Part shown: positions 1-10,361 of the stretch, one piece after another
How the letters are laid out: each line of letters begins with the position of its first letter
How positions within the stretch are numbered: position 1 is the stretch's first letter
Assembly (NCBI GenBank): GCA_033297075.1
Contig: MU858045.1
Coordinates: 992,001-1,056,000 of the forward strand
Direction: 5' to 3'
Length of the DNA: 64,000 bases
From: Rhypophila decipiens
Lineage: Eukaryota > Ascomycota > Sordariomycetes > Sordariales > Naviculisporaceae
Translations under genes and position numbers: made by a program
Notes under the pieces: generated by a model
Databases searched by the model: none
What the model saw: the letters and a program-made list of their open reading frames with translations, nothing else
Told to the model about the DNA's origin: nothing

Positions 1-1104
1 CTTTATATCTTGCACAAAGCCGGCGTCGCCCTCCTAGCAGGCCTCCTATTCTTCCTATGGAGGTGGAAACGGGCCCGAAAGGGCCACCGACTAGACGATG
101 ACGCACCGGAACTGCCATATTCCAACGCCAATAACCAGACAGGAGCGACAGGACCATCAGCCACCATTGACCCAAGGAGCAACTCGCAGATCCTAGACGA
201 CCTCATCGCTGCTTCGTATGCGCATCAAAACGGAGGGACTATGCCCGCGGGTGGTGTGTGGTCTGCTCAGGACGAAAAGCGAGATCTCGAACATGCCAAT
301 GTTGCCAATATCGCACCCCAAAGTCGACAACTTGAAGATGACCAGCCACAGATCCGCTTCTCCATCGCCAGCTGGCTCCGTCGTCACCATCCGCTTAAAC
401 TCAACCCAATGGGATCGAAGCGGGGGAGCATGGCATCTAGCGCTGTGTCTTCTGCCTTCTCGCGCAGCGGTAGTGGTGCCTCCAAGAATTCCGTCTCGTC
501 GCCTCCTACGGTTCGAGATTCGTCCTCGAGCAGTATTCTGAACGTCAAGACCATGATGAAGAGCCGGTGGCATGACAGCGTGAGACCGGACCAATCTGTC
601 TCGCAACGAAACACGATGGCTACGGAGGTTACAAACTCGGTATACGATTACTACGCCAGACCGGAATCTAAAGCAGCCCAGGATGTGGTACCCCCTCTGC
701 CGGCAGTGTATAACACCGCCGGCCAGACAAAGACCCAGGCCCTAGCAAATAAATACCAGTCTGTCTGGTCGGATTCGACGGCTACTACTACCAGTGGGGC
801 AAGTGGTGCGACTGGGACAAGCGGGATAACTGCCTCCAGCGGCGCCATTCCTATCGCGTTGATACCCGGCAAGATGGACTCAATGGTGACCGATCAGTCT
901 GGTGGGACGTCGGTCTTGTTCATGTACGATGGCGATACTACGAATGGCAATGGAAAACCAAGACCCGAGACAGGATTAACGGGTCTTTCCACGGGCAGCA
1001 GTGTCTATCCTGCGCAACAACAAGGCGATCCGCTCCCTGTGAGCCCGTTGAGTCCACTTGGCCCTGGGCCAAACACTGGTCTGGGGATCAATGGGTTGAA
1101 GTAA
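1..1104 (+). CDS. C-terminal part of a single-pass membrane protein with a Ser/Thr-rich tail (5' truncated)
   Basis: The frame is open from the first base of the window with no ATG near the edge, so only the last exon or C-terminal part is seen (367 codons before TAA). It begins with a hydrophobic segment (about residues 5-20) followed directly by a basic stop-transfer stretch (RWKRARKGHR), which implies an extracellular or lumenal domain outside the window. The remaining 340 or so residues are low complexity: Ser-rich around 130-180 and Ser/Thr/Gly/Ala-rich around 255-290, ending in a Pro/Gly-rich tail. This layout is common in fungal wall sensors and Kelch- or WSC-type surface proteins, but no diagnostic domain is visible and the family cannot be named. 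Confidence 0.75.
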   Translation, partial: LYILHKAGVALLAGLLFFLWRWKRARKGHRLDDDAPELPYSNANNQTGATGPSATIDPRSNSQILDDLIAASYAHQNGGTMPAGGVWSAQDEKRDLEHANVANIAPQSRQLEDDQPQIRFSIASWLRRHHPLKLNPMGSKRGSMASSAVSSAFSRSGSGASKNSVSSPPTVRDSSSSSILNVKTMMKSRWHDSVRPDQSVSQRNTMATEVTNSVYDYYARPESKAAQDVVPPLPAVYNTAGQTKTQALANKYQSVWSDSTATTTSGASGATGTSGITASSGAIPIALIPGKMDSMVTDQSGGTSVLFMYDGDTTNGNGKPRPETGLTGLSTGSSVYPAQQQGDPLPVSPLSPLGPGPNTGLGINGLK

Positions 1105-1525
1105 GGAAGCAGTTCCGTCTTGCCTTCTGGGAATAAATGACTTTTATCAGGTTGGATGAAGGGTAGGGAACGAGGAAGAATGGAGGAGGTACACGCTTGT
1201 CTTGTCCTGCAGTACATGGCCATATATATTGAGTTTGAGCGGAATTGTGTATATTTCTTGTCTTTCGTTTTTCCTTGGAATGGGGGATTTGTTGTATTTA
1301 TCTTGAGCAAGGTACATATTTTGGTTGAAGGAGCCGGTTTAGGTTATAGCAAGCTAGCATGGGAACATGAGATATAATTATCTTAAGATTTGCTCGTCTC
1401 GAACTGGTGAATCGACAAGGTATCTTATGTACTACCCTTTGGCCTGTAAAGCTTTTACCACGGCTCATCACAGTCAATGCTTTTGCTCCCGGCATAGATA
1501 TACCCCCATTCAGAACCATACAGCC
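1105..1525. other. intergenic
   Basis: This stretch holds the 3' UTR of the left-edge gene and the upstream region of the 5S-like gene. No coding signal or repeat was recognised. Confidence 0.5.
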
Positions 1526-1699
1526 ACATACGACCATAGGCACTGGAAAACTCGGGATCCCGTCCGCTCTCCCAGAGATAAGTTGTTAGTCACCTGACTA
1601 GTAGTTGGGTAGGTGACCACCAGCTTGTCATGATAAACCAGCGACCGCCGGACTAGTACTCAGGTGGGTGACCACTGGGGAATCCCCGGTGTTGTATGT
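1526..1699 (+). rRNA. 5S rRNA-like gene with an internal 55-bp partial duplication
   Basis: The 5' end (ACATACGACCATAGG) and the 3' end (GGTGTTGTATGT) match the conserved ends of filamentous-ascomycete 5S rRNA and can pair as helix I. The central GGAAAACTCGGGATCCCGTC is also typical. The gene is 174 nt, against about 119 nt for a normal 5S. The excess is exactly one 55-bp unit: the segment starting GATAA, with its box-C-like GACTAGTA...GGTGACCAC core, occurs at 1577 and again at 1632. Removing the first copy leaves 119 nt, and CCAGCG near 1638 can then partly pair with CACTGG near 1541 as helix II. It may be a pseudogene, a fusion of two 5S copies, or a gene whose insert is removed. Dispersed 5S genes are normal in this fungal group. 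Confidence 0.78.
1577..1686 (+). repeat. two diverged 55-bp tandem copies inside the 5S-like gene
   Basis: Copy 1 is 1577-1631 and copy 2 is 1632-1686. Shared landmarks (GATAA, GACTAGTA, GGTGGGTGACCAC or GGTAGGTGACCAC) all recur at an offset of exactly 55 bp. The copies differ at many other positions, so the event is old or joined two different 5S variants. Confidence 0.8.
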
Positions 1700-1712
1700 T
1701 TCTTTTTTCTTC
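1700..1712 (+). terminator. T-rich RNA polymerase III terminator
   Basis: A T-rich run with six consecutive T follows directly after the last paired base of the 5S-like gene, as expected for Pol III termination. It suggests that the gene was, or still is, transcribed. Confidence 0.6.
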
Positions 1713-1717
1713 TTCCT

Positions 1718-2110
1718 ATTTTGCCGTCTGTCCCTTGGATAAGAATACTTCATGTACAAACCTTGATCTTGAGTGACCAAGCTGTCTATATGGAGACAGC
1801 CTCAGGGAGACAGGCGATGACTGACAAAAGAGGATGTGGTCGTTGTTTCAGTTACTCTTGTTTCTGGCTTGGCTAAACGTTCCGTAATGTGGTTCAGAGG
1901 GCAACATTGAATCTCATTACGTTGTAACCGTTATGAATAATTACATGTAGAAACTGACACGCCCTTGCGCCCAGTATTATCATCGTACATACAAATGGGA
2001 TAAGTAAAGAGGTATTATATCACAAGTTGGGGGTATAAGCTGATATATCCAAGAAAAAAGAACAAAGAAAACGAAGCGAATGGAAAACGGGAAGCAAGGT
2101 CCGAAGCAGT
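1718..2110. other. intergenic
   Basis: This includes the 3' UTR of the minus-strand 7TM-RGS gene. Nothing else was recognised. Confidence 0.45.
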
Positions 2111-4280
2111 CTAAGTAACCAACGGCCTCAACCAAGCAAGCGCCCTCCGAAGTGACGAATCCTGAGACGTCCCGCTCTCTTGCGTGAGAAATGTATCCTG
2201 CACCCCGCTACCATCTGAGGATTCCGAAGGCCGTCTCTCGCGCACGTATTTAGGCCATGTGTTGGTCAAGACCAAGTACTTGATATCTGCCTGCGCAACA
2301 TCAAACACTGTGGCATCAAACGAAGCGGGGATCTCGCCGTCATAGATGAGACTGCTACCGCGCTGCGTCTCATTCAGGATAAGTGACTCAGTGCTGGTAC
2401 CTTCTACCTCGACTCCCACGGTCAAGAAGGAAGGGGCCTTGGTGGTGGTTGTCGTAGTAATGGTCATCTTTATTGAGTCGTTGGTGGGCGAAGATGCATG
2501 TACCTGGTTGGCTGTGACAGGTCTTGAAGCAGAAGCCCAGTCGACCTCGGCAAACGGCGTGGCAGTATCGACGCGGTTGCTATCCCCATTCATCCGACGA
2601 GCAGCCCGGGCAAAGATAGAGTCCAACTTGCTCAGCTCGGACCAGGAGATGTTGATGGGGAACTCGGCATCCCGAGTGCTGACAAACTCGGTATAGATCC
2701 TGAGGGCCTTGGTGAATTGCTCTCGTACCATCTCGGGGGCAGCATTCTGTCCGTTCCGAATCAAGGCTGGAGGTATCTGTCCCTTCCATTCCGCCACGGC
2801 GGTCAAGAAGCCAATATTCTCACCCGAGAAGTCACGGCGAGCAGAGAATTGCCGCAGGGGCTCGGGGTTCTTTTCCAAAACAAGCTCGAGAGCTGCCATG
2901 GTCAGGACGCCTTCTTCCGGGGATCTCTCCAGGTCACGCTGGTCAATGCTAGGTAGCTTCTTCCAGCTATCTTTGCTCATGGTCTCCCCGAGTTTTGTCC
3001 ATGATGAACTAAGACGCGGGTTCGTGTCTTTATCGTCAAGTGTGTTGTTGCGAAGCTTCTTTTTACTTTCCCATTGCGAGAGAAGGTCAAGGGTTTCTTG
3101 TCGGAGCCTTTGACCTCGTTTCACGTAGTAGATCGGCACAAAGACTGTGAATATTTCCATCACAAAGATAGTCAAAGCAATCCTGAAACCAGTTTGTTAG
3201 TCCTAGCTATATGAAGGCGAGAAAGAGCATGGTGAGCTTACCACTGGGGTGGAATGAAGACAGCGTTTACCGGCGCCATTGCTGGAACGTACAAGGCGAT
3301 CAGCCACATGGGAGCAGCGGGCAGTCTGTTTACCTTGTCAGTCAAAAGTCTGCGACCAGAGCTGTTAAAGATACGTACCCAGCAATACAACAGGCAACAG
3401 TCTGAACTTGCCATCCGTGGGTGTCATGGATCCCGCGAGACTTCCAGAGAATGACTGGGGCAATGACCCAGGCCCAGAGAAACTGCCAGAATAGCGACGG
3501 CCACCTAAATAATAATTAGAAACAGATATCATCATGGCATTAAATGGCCAGCTTACCATTCCCATCCTCTCCCTTGTTGCATGGAGATTTCTTGAGGCGA
3601 GGAGCCAGTGACTTCTGTACCGGGAATTCCAAATTCGGGATGGAACTTGCGAGAGACCAGGTAGATGATCACGACTGCCAACAACTGTGGATGGTGTCAG
3701 AGAAAGAAAGATATTGTGTTTCGAGAATTAGACTGACCTGCATTGTCATGCCAACGGTGACAAACACAAACATCCTCTTTGAGTAGTCCATGTCTCTGAT
3801 CCGTGTGAAAACAGTACTCTTCGTGGCCCCCTTCTTCTCATTGAATCGTGTCTTCATCTGGGTAGGAGGTCGTGCAAACCTGCTCTGGGCTTTGGCGACG
3901 TGAAGGAACTGACTGTTGCCAGCCTGGAAAAGAGCAATGCCAAAGGGATACCAGAGTCCCATAATCCAGTACTCGGCAACTTCAGGCGCAAGAGGTCCAA
4001 CCGGATATCCAATCTGCACCGTGGCCCAGTAGAGGTGAAGAAGGACGATTCCGGCGAAAGTCAGGGGCAGTCCACGGATCCTCAATGTCGGGTGCTCCCG
4101 ACGACGCCAGAGCCATGTCATGCTGGCAGCCAAGATGACCGTCCAGACGGCATCGAAAGTAATCCACCAGATGCCTATGGCATCAAGTCTGACCTCAGGG
4201 GCAGTGTCGGGTGTGGTGCCAAATTCGGAGCCCACCGTGACCCCGATTGCCCTCGCGGCGGGCCTGGCTGGGAGGATCAT
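2111..4280 (-). CDS. seven-transmembrane protein with a C-terminal RGS domain
   Basis: A likely G-protein signalling regulator of the plasma membrane. Exons in transcription order are 4280-3738, 3684-3557, 3504-3379, 3325-3242 and 3182-2111 (1,953 nt, 650 aa). The first 300 or so residues carry about seven hydrophobic spans, with family-typical blocks such as [25 protein letters not shown] and [10 protein letters not shown]. About residues 370-490 form an RGS domain ([36 protein letters not shown]), which in this family stimulates GTP hydrolysis by G-alpha. The tail is Ser/Thr-rich. This order matches fungal 7TM-RGS proteins (GprK or Rgs7 types); which subtype is uncertain. ATG 4280 is the first in-frame ATG of the open frame, and an additional upstream exon cannot be excluded. 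Confidence 0.85.
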
Positions 4281-6362
4281 GTTGAATTTGTGGCTAATAC
4301 CGCGAAGTGACGACTCGGTGAGGAAGAGTTGGATTTGGACCAAGCGGGGAGATGTTATGATAGGAAAAGGGGCTCGACAAAGGATATTTTATCATGCGGG
4401 GTCTGGGGCGTCGACAAGGTGAGCATCGAGATATGCAAGGCTCGTCAAGACTTGAAGCTCCCGAGAAAGAACAAAGAGGAAGCACAGCTCAAAGCAACCA
4501 AGATGTGTCTGATACTAATACATTTCCTCTCCTAGTGGTCCTGAGACGGAGGAAAGCCAAAGGAGGCCAACAGATCATGATTGGTAGCATATACCATGTC
4601 GATGTCGTCCAAGTCTCTGTCAAGGGGTCACTCCAAAGACTGACAGGGGCAGAGGGGGGAGCTATGTCGATCTGGAGGGAGAGGACCTGTGGGGATGAGG
4701 CTTCCCATCGAACCAAGTAATGGGAATTTCACCCGAGCCGGGCCACAAAAGGCCGGATGGAACGGTGACATATGTGCATGGAAGACTTGAGCCCCAGCAC
4801 GAGGCTGAGACAAGGCAAGATCACCGGCCTGCAAGATGGAGATGGTGTACATGTGTAGGTCGTGTCTTTCCACTCGTGCAAGTTTCTGGGTCTGAGCCCG
4901 AAACTCGTCGGAAAACGCAGCTAAAGCATGGGACCTATCGTCTATCCCATTGAAGGCCACAGGCTTGGTGATGTTCTATGACCGACCCCCACGGTAGATG
5001 ACGTCTGGTTAAATTGGATAGATCATCTAGCTTGTGGGGAGCCACGAGATGATGCTGAGAACGAGGCTAGGATTCTGTTCCTTTTGACAATTCGAGCGAG
5101 TATCAATGGCACTCAGGGCACTTTCCCATGGCCAACAGAACATCTCGATATGAAAAGAAGAAATCTGGGAGCTAACGCCTGGTCCTGTTTCGTTTCTCCT
5201 GTACGGAGTAGCGCTAGACTTGTTGGTGAATTCGGACAGAGGCTGCTTGTCGATCGTTATAATTGCTTTTTGTGTCCAATTTCCATCGCCAACTGCTTGG
5301 GAGTCCCGTCGTGAATTTTGGAGGTCGCTCGTGCCTGTTGGTTCAGCGAACAGAAAACCAATCGGGCAGGAACCTTGATGGCCGTACCTACCCCTGCATC
5401 GTCCCAAGTGTCGATGACTGCTTCCCAAACTGAGGTCAGAAATCGGTGTCCACCGTCCTGGACAAATGCTGACAAACTTCCAGATCGTGGTGGAATTCCA
5501 ATTTCTGGCCCCACCGGAATCCATCTTGCTCCTTCTCCTCGAGTCGTCCAAAATCCAAATCGACAATTTGGAAAGCGGAAATCCCAGCATGACTGCGCCT
5601 TCTTTGACAAAATCACTAAATCCCGATCTGATCGATCCTGAATGCCACTCTATCGACAATCTCGGTGACATGGAGGTTGCAGACGGCGCCTTCCGCCGGG
5701 ACTCGGGAGCTGGGGTTGAATTGAGATTGACATGATCGGCACATCACGGCACATCTTGTCAAGGGTTTCCAACTTCAACCCTGCCACTCGCCCCGACAAG
5801 AACATTGCCGATCCCTGACAGATCGGGAGCATGTCTTTGTGGTTAAACCAACTACAACAAGGTCCAGTTCACAGTCAATGATGTTTGTCCCCGTTAGGAC
5901 GAGATCTGTTTGGATTCAAGTGTTGGATTTTGCACTTTTACAACTTGGCAATTCGTTTAGGCACTTCAAGGACAAAGAGATGGTTGGCCAACATGAGGAG
6001 CTGTGTGCTCCCGTCCTGAGTAGTCGTCCAGGGGCTGTTGTGAGAAGAACAACACTCAAAGAGCGCTCGTCCTTTGTTCCTCAGCAGCAGCCATATCCCC
6101 GAACAGAGCTCGTCAATATGAATAGCTGACGTTGTCCTCTACACATATCGCAGGATTGGTCGAGTATTTAAAACAAGTGACTCCTTCTCGTCATCTCTTC
6201 CTTTTCCTTCCGACACAAGTCTCAAGACACAACGCTCGGAGCATTTATTGCATCAGAAAAGTCGACAAGATTGATTGGCCATAGAGTCCAGTCAGTTGCA
6301 AGTTAGTTAGTATCACAGACCTCTTGGTTAATCCAGAAGTTATTGTGAAACGATATTACAAA
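4281..6362. other. 2.1-kb intergenic region
   Basis: This lies between the divergent 7TM-RGS gene (-) and the next gene (+). The longest ATG-initiated frame (5027-5671, -, 214 codons) has no recognisable domain and no clear splice signals. I see only presumed promoter and UTR sequence. Confidence 0.5.
6165..6172 (+). promoter_or_regulatory. TATA-like box TATTTAAA
   Basis: It lies 190 bp before the ATG at 6363 and is followed by a pyrimidine-rich tract (6181-6210), typical of a fungal core promoter. The same octamer stands before the next gene. Confidence 0.5.
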
Positions 6363-7451
6363 ATGGCTTTCACCATGTTTAACGTGCTTTCGCTTGTGTT
6401 CGTCTTGTTCTCAACCTTTACTCACTCTTACCCGATAGCAGCTGGACTGTTGTTGAGTGAGCGTGATGAAGTTGTGGCAGAAGCACACCCGTCTCAATCG
6501 GTAATCATTGCAATTGCAGTTCCGGTTGCCATCGGCGGTGTTATTTTCCTCTTGGCCATAGCCTACTGCATCAGAAAGAAGCTGCGTGCAAAACAAGACA
6601 GAGGCAAACGTGTGAGCGGTAACAGCAGCGGCATGACCTTTGAGATGGATAACATAGTACCTCCTCCGCCTCCTCCACATCGGTCGTCACCGTCAAGGCC
6701 CCCTCTACGTGTGCCGTCTCCTGTCGCCCAGCCTGGCCCCTCGGGTCAACGTGCTGGTCGGGTGATAGGTGCATGTCCAGAGACTACTCGATTTCCTGTC
6801 CGTCCTACTAGAACTAGACAAACCACCCTTCCTCCACCCCCTGTCCTGCCAACTGCAGAACAGGGGCGTGAAGGTAGGCCCATAGTAGGACCCAGGTCTC
6901 CGAGGCGGCGTACCACTCGTCGTTCTTCCATACCGGTCAGAGCATCTGGCTCTGTTCCCCTGACTCGCCCAAAAGGTACTCCCCAGGGCTCCAGGTCTCC
7001 GAGGAAGGGCGCCACTCCATCTTCCATCCCCGTCAGAGCATCAGCTTCTGTTCCCCGGGCTGGTCGAGAAAGTAGCGCCGGCCCTTCAAGGAGAGCTCCT
7101 AGAACTTCGCAAAGTCAACTCCCCCGACCTAGTCAAAGATCCCCAGCAAGGCCTCAGAGGACTCCCCAGAGAGCTGCGCAAAGGACGACACGAACCACTA
7201 GGTCACCCGCTCCTCCCCCTGTCCCCCCTCATCGGGTATTCCACCCTTCACCTGCCGCACGGTCAAACAACTCTGCCTTCCAAGCGTCGGTCGAGTCGGT
7301 AATTGATGAAAGTGAGGCCCCTCAAGTGCCGGATCATTCGCCTGCCCAATCTAACCGTTCGTCTTTCCAGGCGTCGGTCGAGACGGTGAGTGACGAAGGT
7401 GAGCCAAACCAGGGACGGGGTCGAGCGAGTGGGCTAACAATCTTTCCTTGA
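6363..7451 (+). CDS. secreted or type I membrane protein with a long Pro/Arg/Ser-rich cytoplasmic tail
   Basis: No known family was recognised. The ATG at 6363 (CAAAATGGC context) gives 362 aa: a signal peptide (about 1-22, MAFTMFNVLSLVFVLFS), a short external stretch, one transmembrane span (about 46-66, IIAIAVPVAIGGVIFLL), a basic stop-transfer segment and a tail of about 290 residues rich in Pro, Arg, Ser and Thr. The tail contains a run of seven prolines and two tandem repeats of 33 and 29 codons. Such tails often bind SH3-type partners, but that is inference. A GTGAGT donor at 7386, a CTAAC branch motif and an AG at 7452 could remove the last 22 codons, followed at once by TAA, so two C-termini are possible. 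Confidence 0.75.
   Translation: MAFTMFNVLSLVFVLFSTFTHSYPIAAGLLLSERDEVVAEAHPSQSVIIAIAVPVAIGGVIFLLAIAYCIRKKLRAKQDRGKRVSGNSSGMTFEMDNIVPPPPPPHRSSPSRPPLRVPSPVAQPGPSGQRAGRVIGACPETTRFPVRPTRTRQTTLPPPPVLPTAEQGREGRPIVGPRSPRRRTTRRSSIPVRASGSVPLTRPKGTPQGSRSPRKGATPSSIPVRASASVPRAGRESSAGPSRRAPRTSQSQLPRPSQRSPARPQRTPQRAAQRTTRTTRSPAPPPVPPHRVFHPSPAARSNNSAFQASVESVIDESEAPQVPDHSPAQSNRSSFQASVETVSDEGEPNQGRGRASGLTIFP
6892..7089 (+). repeat. 99-bp (33-codon) in-frame tandem duplication
   Basis: The units are 6892-6990 and 6991-7089. Both begin with CCAGGTCTCCGAGG and both encode SIPVRASxSVP. The period is a multiple of three, so the frame is kept. Confidence 0.75.
7263..7436 (+). repeat. 87-bp (29-codon) in-frame tandem duplication
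   Basis: The units are about 7263-7349 and 7350-7436. They share SxFQASVE followed by a short acidic stretch. The copies have diverged more than the 33-codon repeat. Confidence 0.65.
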
Positions 7452-8122
7452 GTAATAAATAAGTTTAATTATCTGGAACTTTCTTCTTCATAACATTGCT
7501 AATTGTGAGTACCATGATCCCATCCCTAACGAATAATCTAACACTTTTAACAAATATTTTCTTTCCCCAAGACATCTTGAATGCATTGACTGATTTGGGC
7601 ATCATGGTTTGTGTCTTAACTCTAGCAAGAAGCTCTTGGATTCTAAATTGTTCCAAGGTAAGGGTGCTGTTTATATACGCTTACATTGAACTGAAACAGC
7701 TACAGCTCCCACAAGACAGATCATCCGATGTGGAATAACCCAGAGTTAGGGTCTGCATTATGCTAGCCATCTTCCTTGTAAGAATGATCATACTCAGGAG
7801 ACCCACGTCTTATTCTTACTTAGCTTGTGTTGTTCACTCCTCAGTCTTATCATCAACAACACAATGCCCTTGTTCTGATATCTGATCCCGTATCGAGGGC
7901 ACAATGCTATTGTTCTCACTCTTTATCCCTCTCGAAATAAAGCTATTTAAAGACCTTTACCCCCATCCCCAACTCACATTTCGTTTTTCCTTCTTCACAC
8001 ACCTCGAGTGACAAAGAAACAGGTACTAACTTGCTCATAAGCTCATCTTTTCTCAACAGAGACCAGATCGACCTCTTTAGTAACTAGACATATCTATCTT
8101 GACAACTCGAGCAACCATAACC
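7452..8122. other. intergenic
   Basis: It holds the promoter of the next gene and an AT-rich 3' region. CACAATGCCCTTGTTCT (near 7860) is repeated imperfectly as CACAATGCTATTGTTCT (near 7900). No gene was seen. Confidence 0.45.
7944..7951 (+). promoter_or_regulatory. TATA-like box TATTTAAA
   Basis: It is 172 bp before the ATG at 8123 and is identical to the octamer before the 6363 gene. Confidence 0.5.
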
Positions 8123-8530
8123 ATGGCCCCAATCAGTCTGACCCAGCGAGGTATGGACATCCCCCAATCAACAGTCGACGACTTAAGCAAGCAAGTAGGC
8201 GTGATAGTAGGCGTAACCCTGGCAATAATCCTGGTGGTAGTATCAGCAGCGTGGGGCACATGCCTGCTGTTTGAGCCCCGCGAGAAGAGACAGGCCAAGC
8301 TGCGCCTGGCCAGACAGCAAGAGCAGATCAGACAACGACAGCACCAGCGGCATATGCAGGCTGGTGAGCGAGTTAGACAATCTGTGATGAATGCGGTGCG
8401 GTCGGGTAAGATTACCGAGCAGCAGGGGAGGGATATCGAGATGGGGATTATGAATTTGAGTGCTAACCGCTTGGATTCGGAGCCGAGAAGACCTGAGGCC
8501 GCCAGAATGATGGCTAGGTTTCGGGTTTGA
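8123..8530 (+). CDS. small single-pass membrane protein with a basic coiled cytoplasmic tail
   Basis: An intronless 135-aa frame with a good start context (ACCATGG). There is no cleavable signal. A short N-terminal stretch is followed by one hydrophobic span (about 26-48, VGVIVGVTLAIILVVVSAAW) and a tail rich in Arg and Gln that looks helical or coiled (RQQEQIRQRQHQRHMQAGE). No family was recognised. Its topology resembles the neighbour at 6363, but there is no clear sequence similarity. Confidence 0.65.
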   Translation: MAPISLTQRGMDIPQSTVDDLSKQVGVIVGVTLAIILVVVSAAWGTCLLFEPREKRQAKLRLARQQEQIRQRQHQRHMQAGERVRQSVMNAVRSGKITEQQGRDIEMGIMNLSANRLDSEPRRPEAARMMARFRV

Positions 8531-9527
8531 AGGCAGGGGGTTTGAAGAAGAAGAGAGGAGGAGTTGTGAGTGAGTGAGAGAAGTGATAGTGAGACAGCGG
8601 ATCAGATAAGATTGTGACTGTGACTGACTTGTACTTGAACTTGAACTTGCAATGTCCTGATTCTTTGGAACTGATTCCCGAATTCTCGGGTCTTTAAAAA
8701 AAATAAAAAACCGCAAGTGAAGTGAACTCATGCTGGTCATGTGGTTATGAATCTTGAACTTGAAGGTGATGAGTGTGTATGAGGTGATTTCTCAGGCTCA
8801 CTAACACCCTTGAACAATTAATAAAAAGAAAGTCTATTTCGGACATGATGCTCAAGTTGAGCACCCATATGCCTTGTTCCCTATTTTCCATTTCCAGAAT
8901 GTGAATGTACGTATGAATGTACGCAAGTAGCTTCATGAGATGTAACGGTGAGAGCGTTCCGACTGACTGACTGACTGGCTGACTGAAAAGCTGAGCAAGA
9001 CCCCGTCTCAGTGAAGATATTGTTCTAGAACAACCAAAAAGCTTATATCCGGCTAATTTGCATTGATAAACTGTCTCAGTAAGTAGTGTTTGATCCTCGG
9101 ACGGAGGATACCGAGTTGATTTGTAGGCTGAAGGGTGTCAAGTCGCCTGAAGCTCTGGATGAAGTCATCTCAACCGGACCGCTCTTTCCGATCATGAAAG
9201 AACAACGAATACAGGTTGCCACGTCTTGTCTTAATTACTCTAGAAATATGTGCTGACCCAAAGGGGTTTCGAAATCGATAATATACTCCAAACAGGTGAG
9301 TGAGACGAGGTGGCTGGGAGATAAAGTAATCAGAGGTGTTGCAATTGGACGCTCTTGGCTGACCTCTTCAGCTGAGAATACCAGGTACCTTAGGTTATTC
9401 TTTGCACATGCCGTATCGGATTCGCAAAGTTCACTGACCATCATCATAATCAGCTTTGCTGGCTTGCGAATGCACACACACCATCCCAGAGAAGGGCCAA
9501 GAAAACTAGCATACGGTACTCGTAGCC
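8531..9527. other. intergenic
   Basis: It contains simple GA-rich and GACT microrepeats and no supported gene. Confidence 0.5.
8961..8984. repeat. GACT microsatellite
   Basis: Four perfect GACT units and one more after a single-base variant (GGCT). Confidence 0.8.
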
Positions 9528-10143
9528 ATGACAATCCACGTGCACGAACATTGCCTCAAGATGGCCACCCGCGATGACGGGACACCCTGGTGGACGGCCT
9601 TCCCAGAACCCAAGTCGGACGTCAACACGATCGAACCAGCTCAAGTGCTCGAACTGCTAGAAAGTCAACACAACGGCAAGCCAAAGCCATGCGAGTTCTT
9701 GCTCATCGACACTCGACGGACTGACTGCACAGGTGGCACCGTCACCTCATCCCTCAACATGCCCGCTCACAGTTTCTACCCAACACGGAAATCACTGTAC
9801 GATTTGTGCAAGCAAGCTGGAATCAAGAGGATAATCTTTTATTGTGGTGGGTTGTCTCCTTTTCATCCGTCTTTGCCCCAGTAACCCGTGATCATGACCC
9901 TGAGGGTCCTTTTCCCCATGTCCACTAACAACTGGCGCCCCATCGCGCTCCGCCCGAGAGCTAGGCTCCTCCAATGGTCGAGGTCCAAGATGCGCCGCAT
10001 GGATGCAAGACTATATCGACCAAGTCGGAGGTGATATCCAGTCGCAGGTAATGACGGGCGGAATCCGGGGCTGGGTAAAGGCGTATGGCGGCCAGATGAT
10101 GGATGGATACGACGAAGAGACGTGGCAGGCGGAAAGCGCATGA
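9528..10143 (+). CDS. rhodanese-fold protein of the Cdc25-like/Ych1-Arr2 group
   Basis: Two exons, 9528-9846 and 9965-10143 (165 aa); the 118-nt intron has a CTAAC branch site at about 9924-9928. The protein has an N-terminal WWTAFPEPKS block, then LLIDTRRTDCTGG and a rhodanese active-site loop split by the intron: C106-G-S-S-N-G-R112, a CX5R signature. Small fungal proteins of this type act as phosphatases, arsenate reductases or sulfurtransferases; which one cannot be read from the sequence. A second ATG at 9561 (MATRDDGT) may be the real start, since the first 11 residues look unconserved. Confidence 0.85.
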
Positions 10144-10361
10144 TGGAATCAGGCTCAAGAGCTTATCGGGGTATCTTCTTTTCCCATTTCTCCAGGGTGG
10201 TGTCGACAAGACGCACACCTGTTCTGGTACCATGTCGTTTTGCGAAATCTGAACGCCATCCAACCAGCCCAATATATTCACCAACAACATAAATGAAACC
10301 CGTATTGAAATATCATCTTTTTAACCCATGCGCCCGATGGGTGTCGCTCGTCCGAGGCAGA

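Noticed and set aside
5027..5671. A 214-codon minus-strand frame in the intergenic region
   Set aside because: No domain, no signal peptide, no splice signals, and overlapping frames of similar length; typical of chance.
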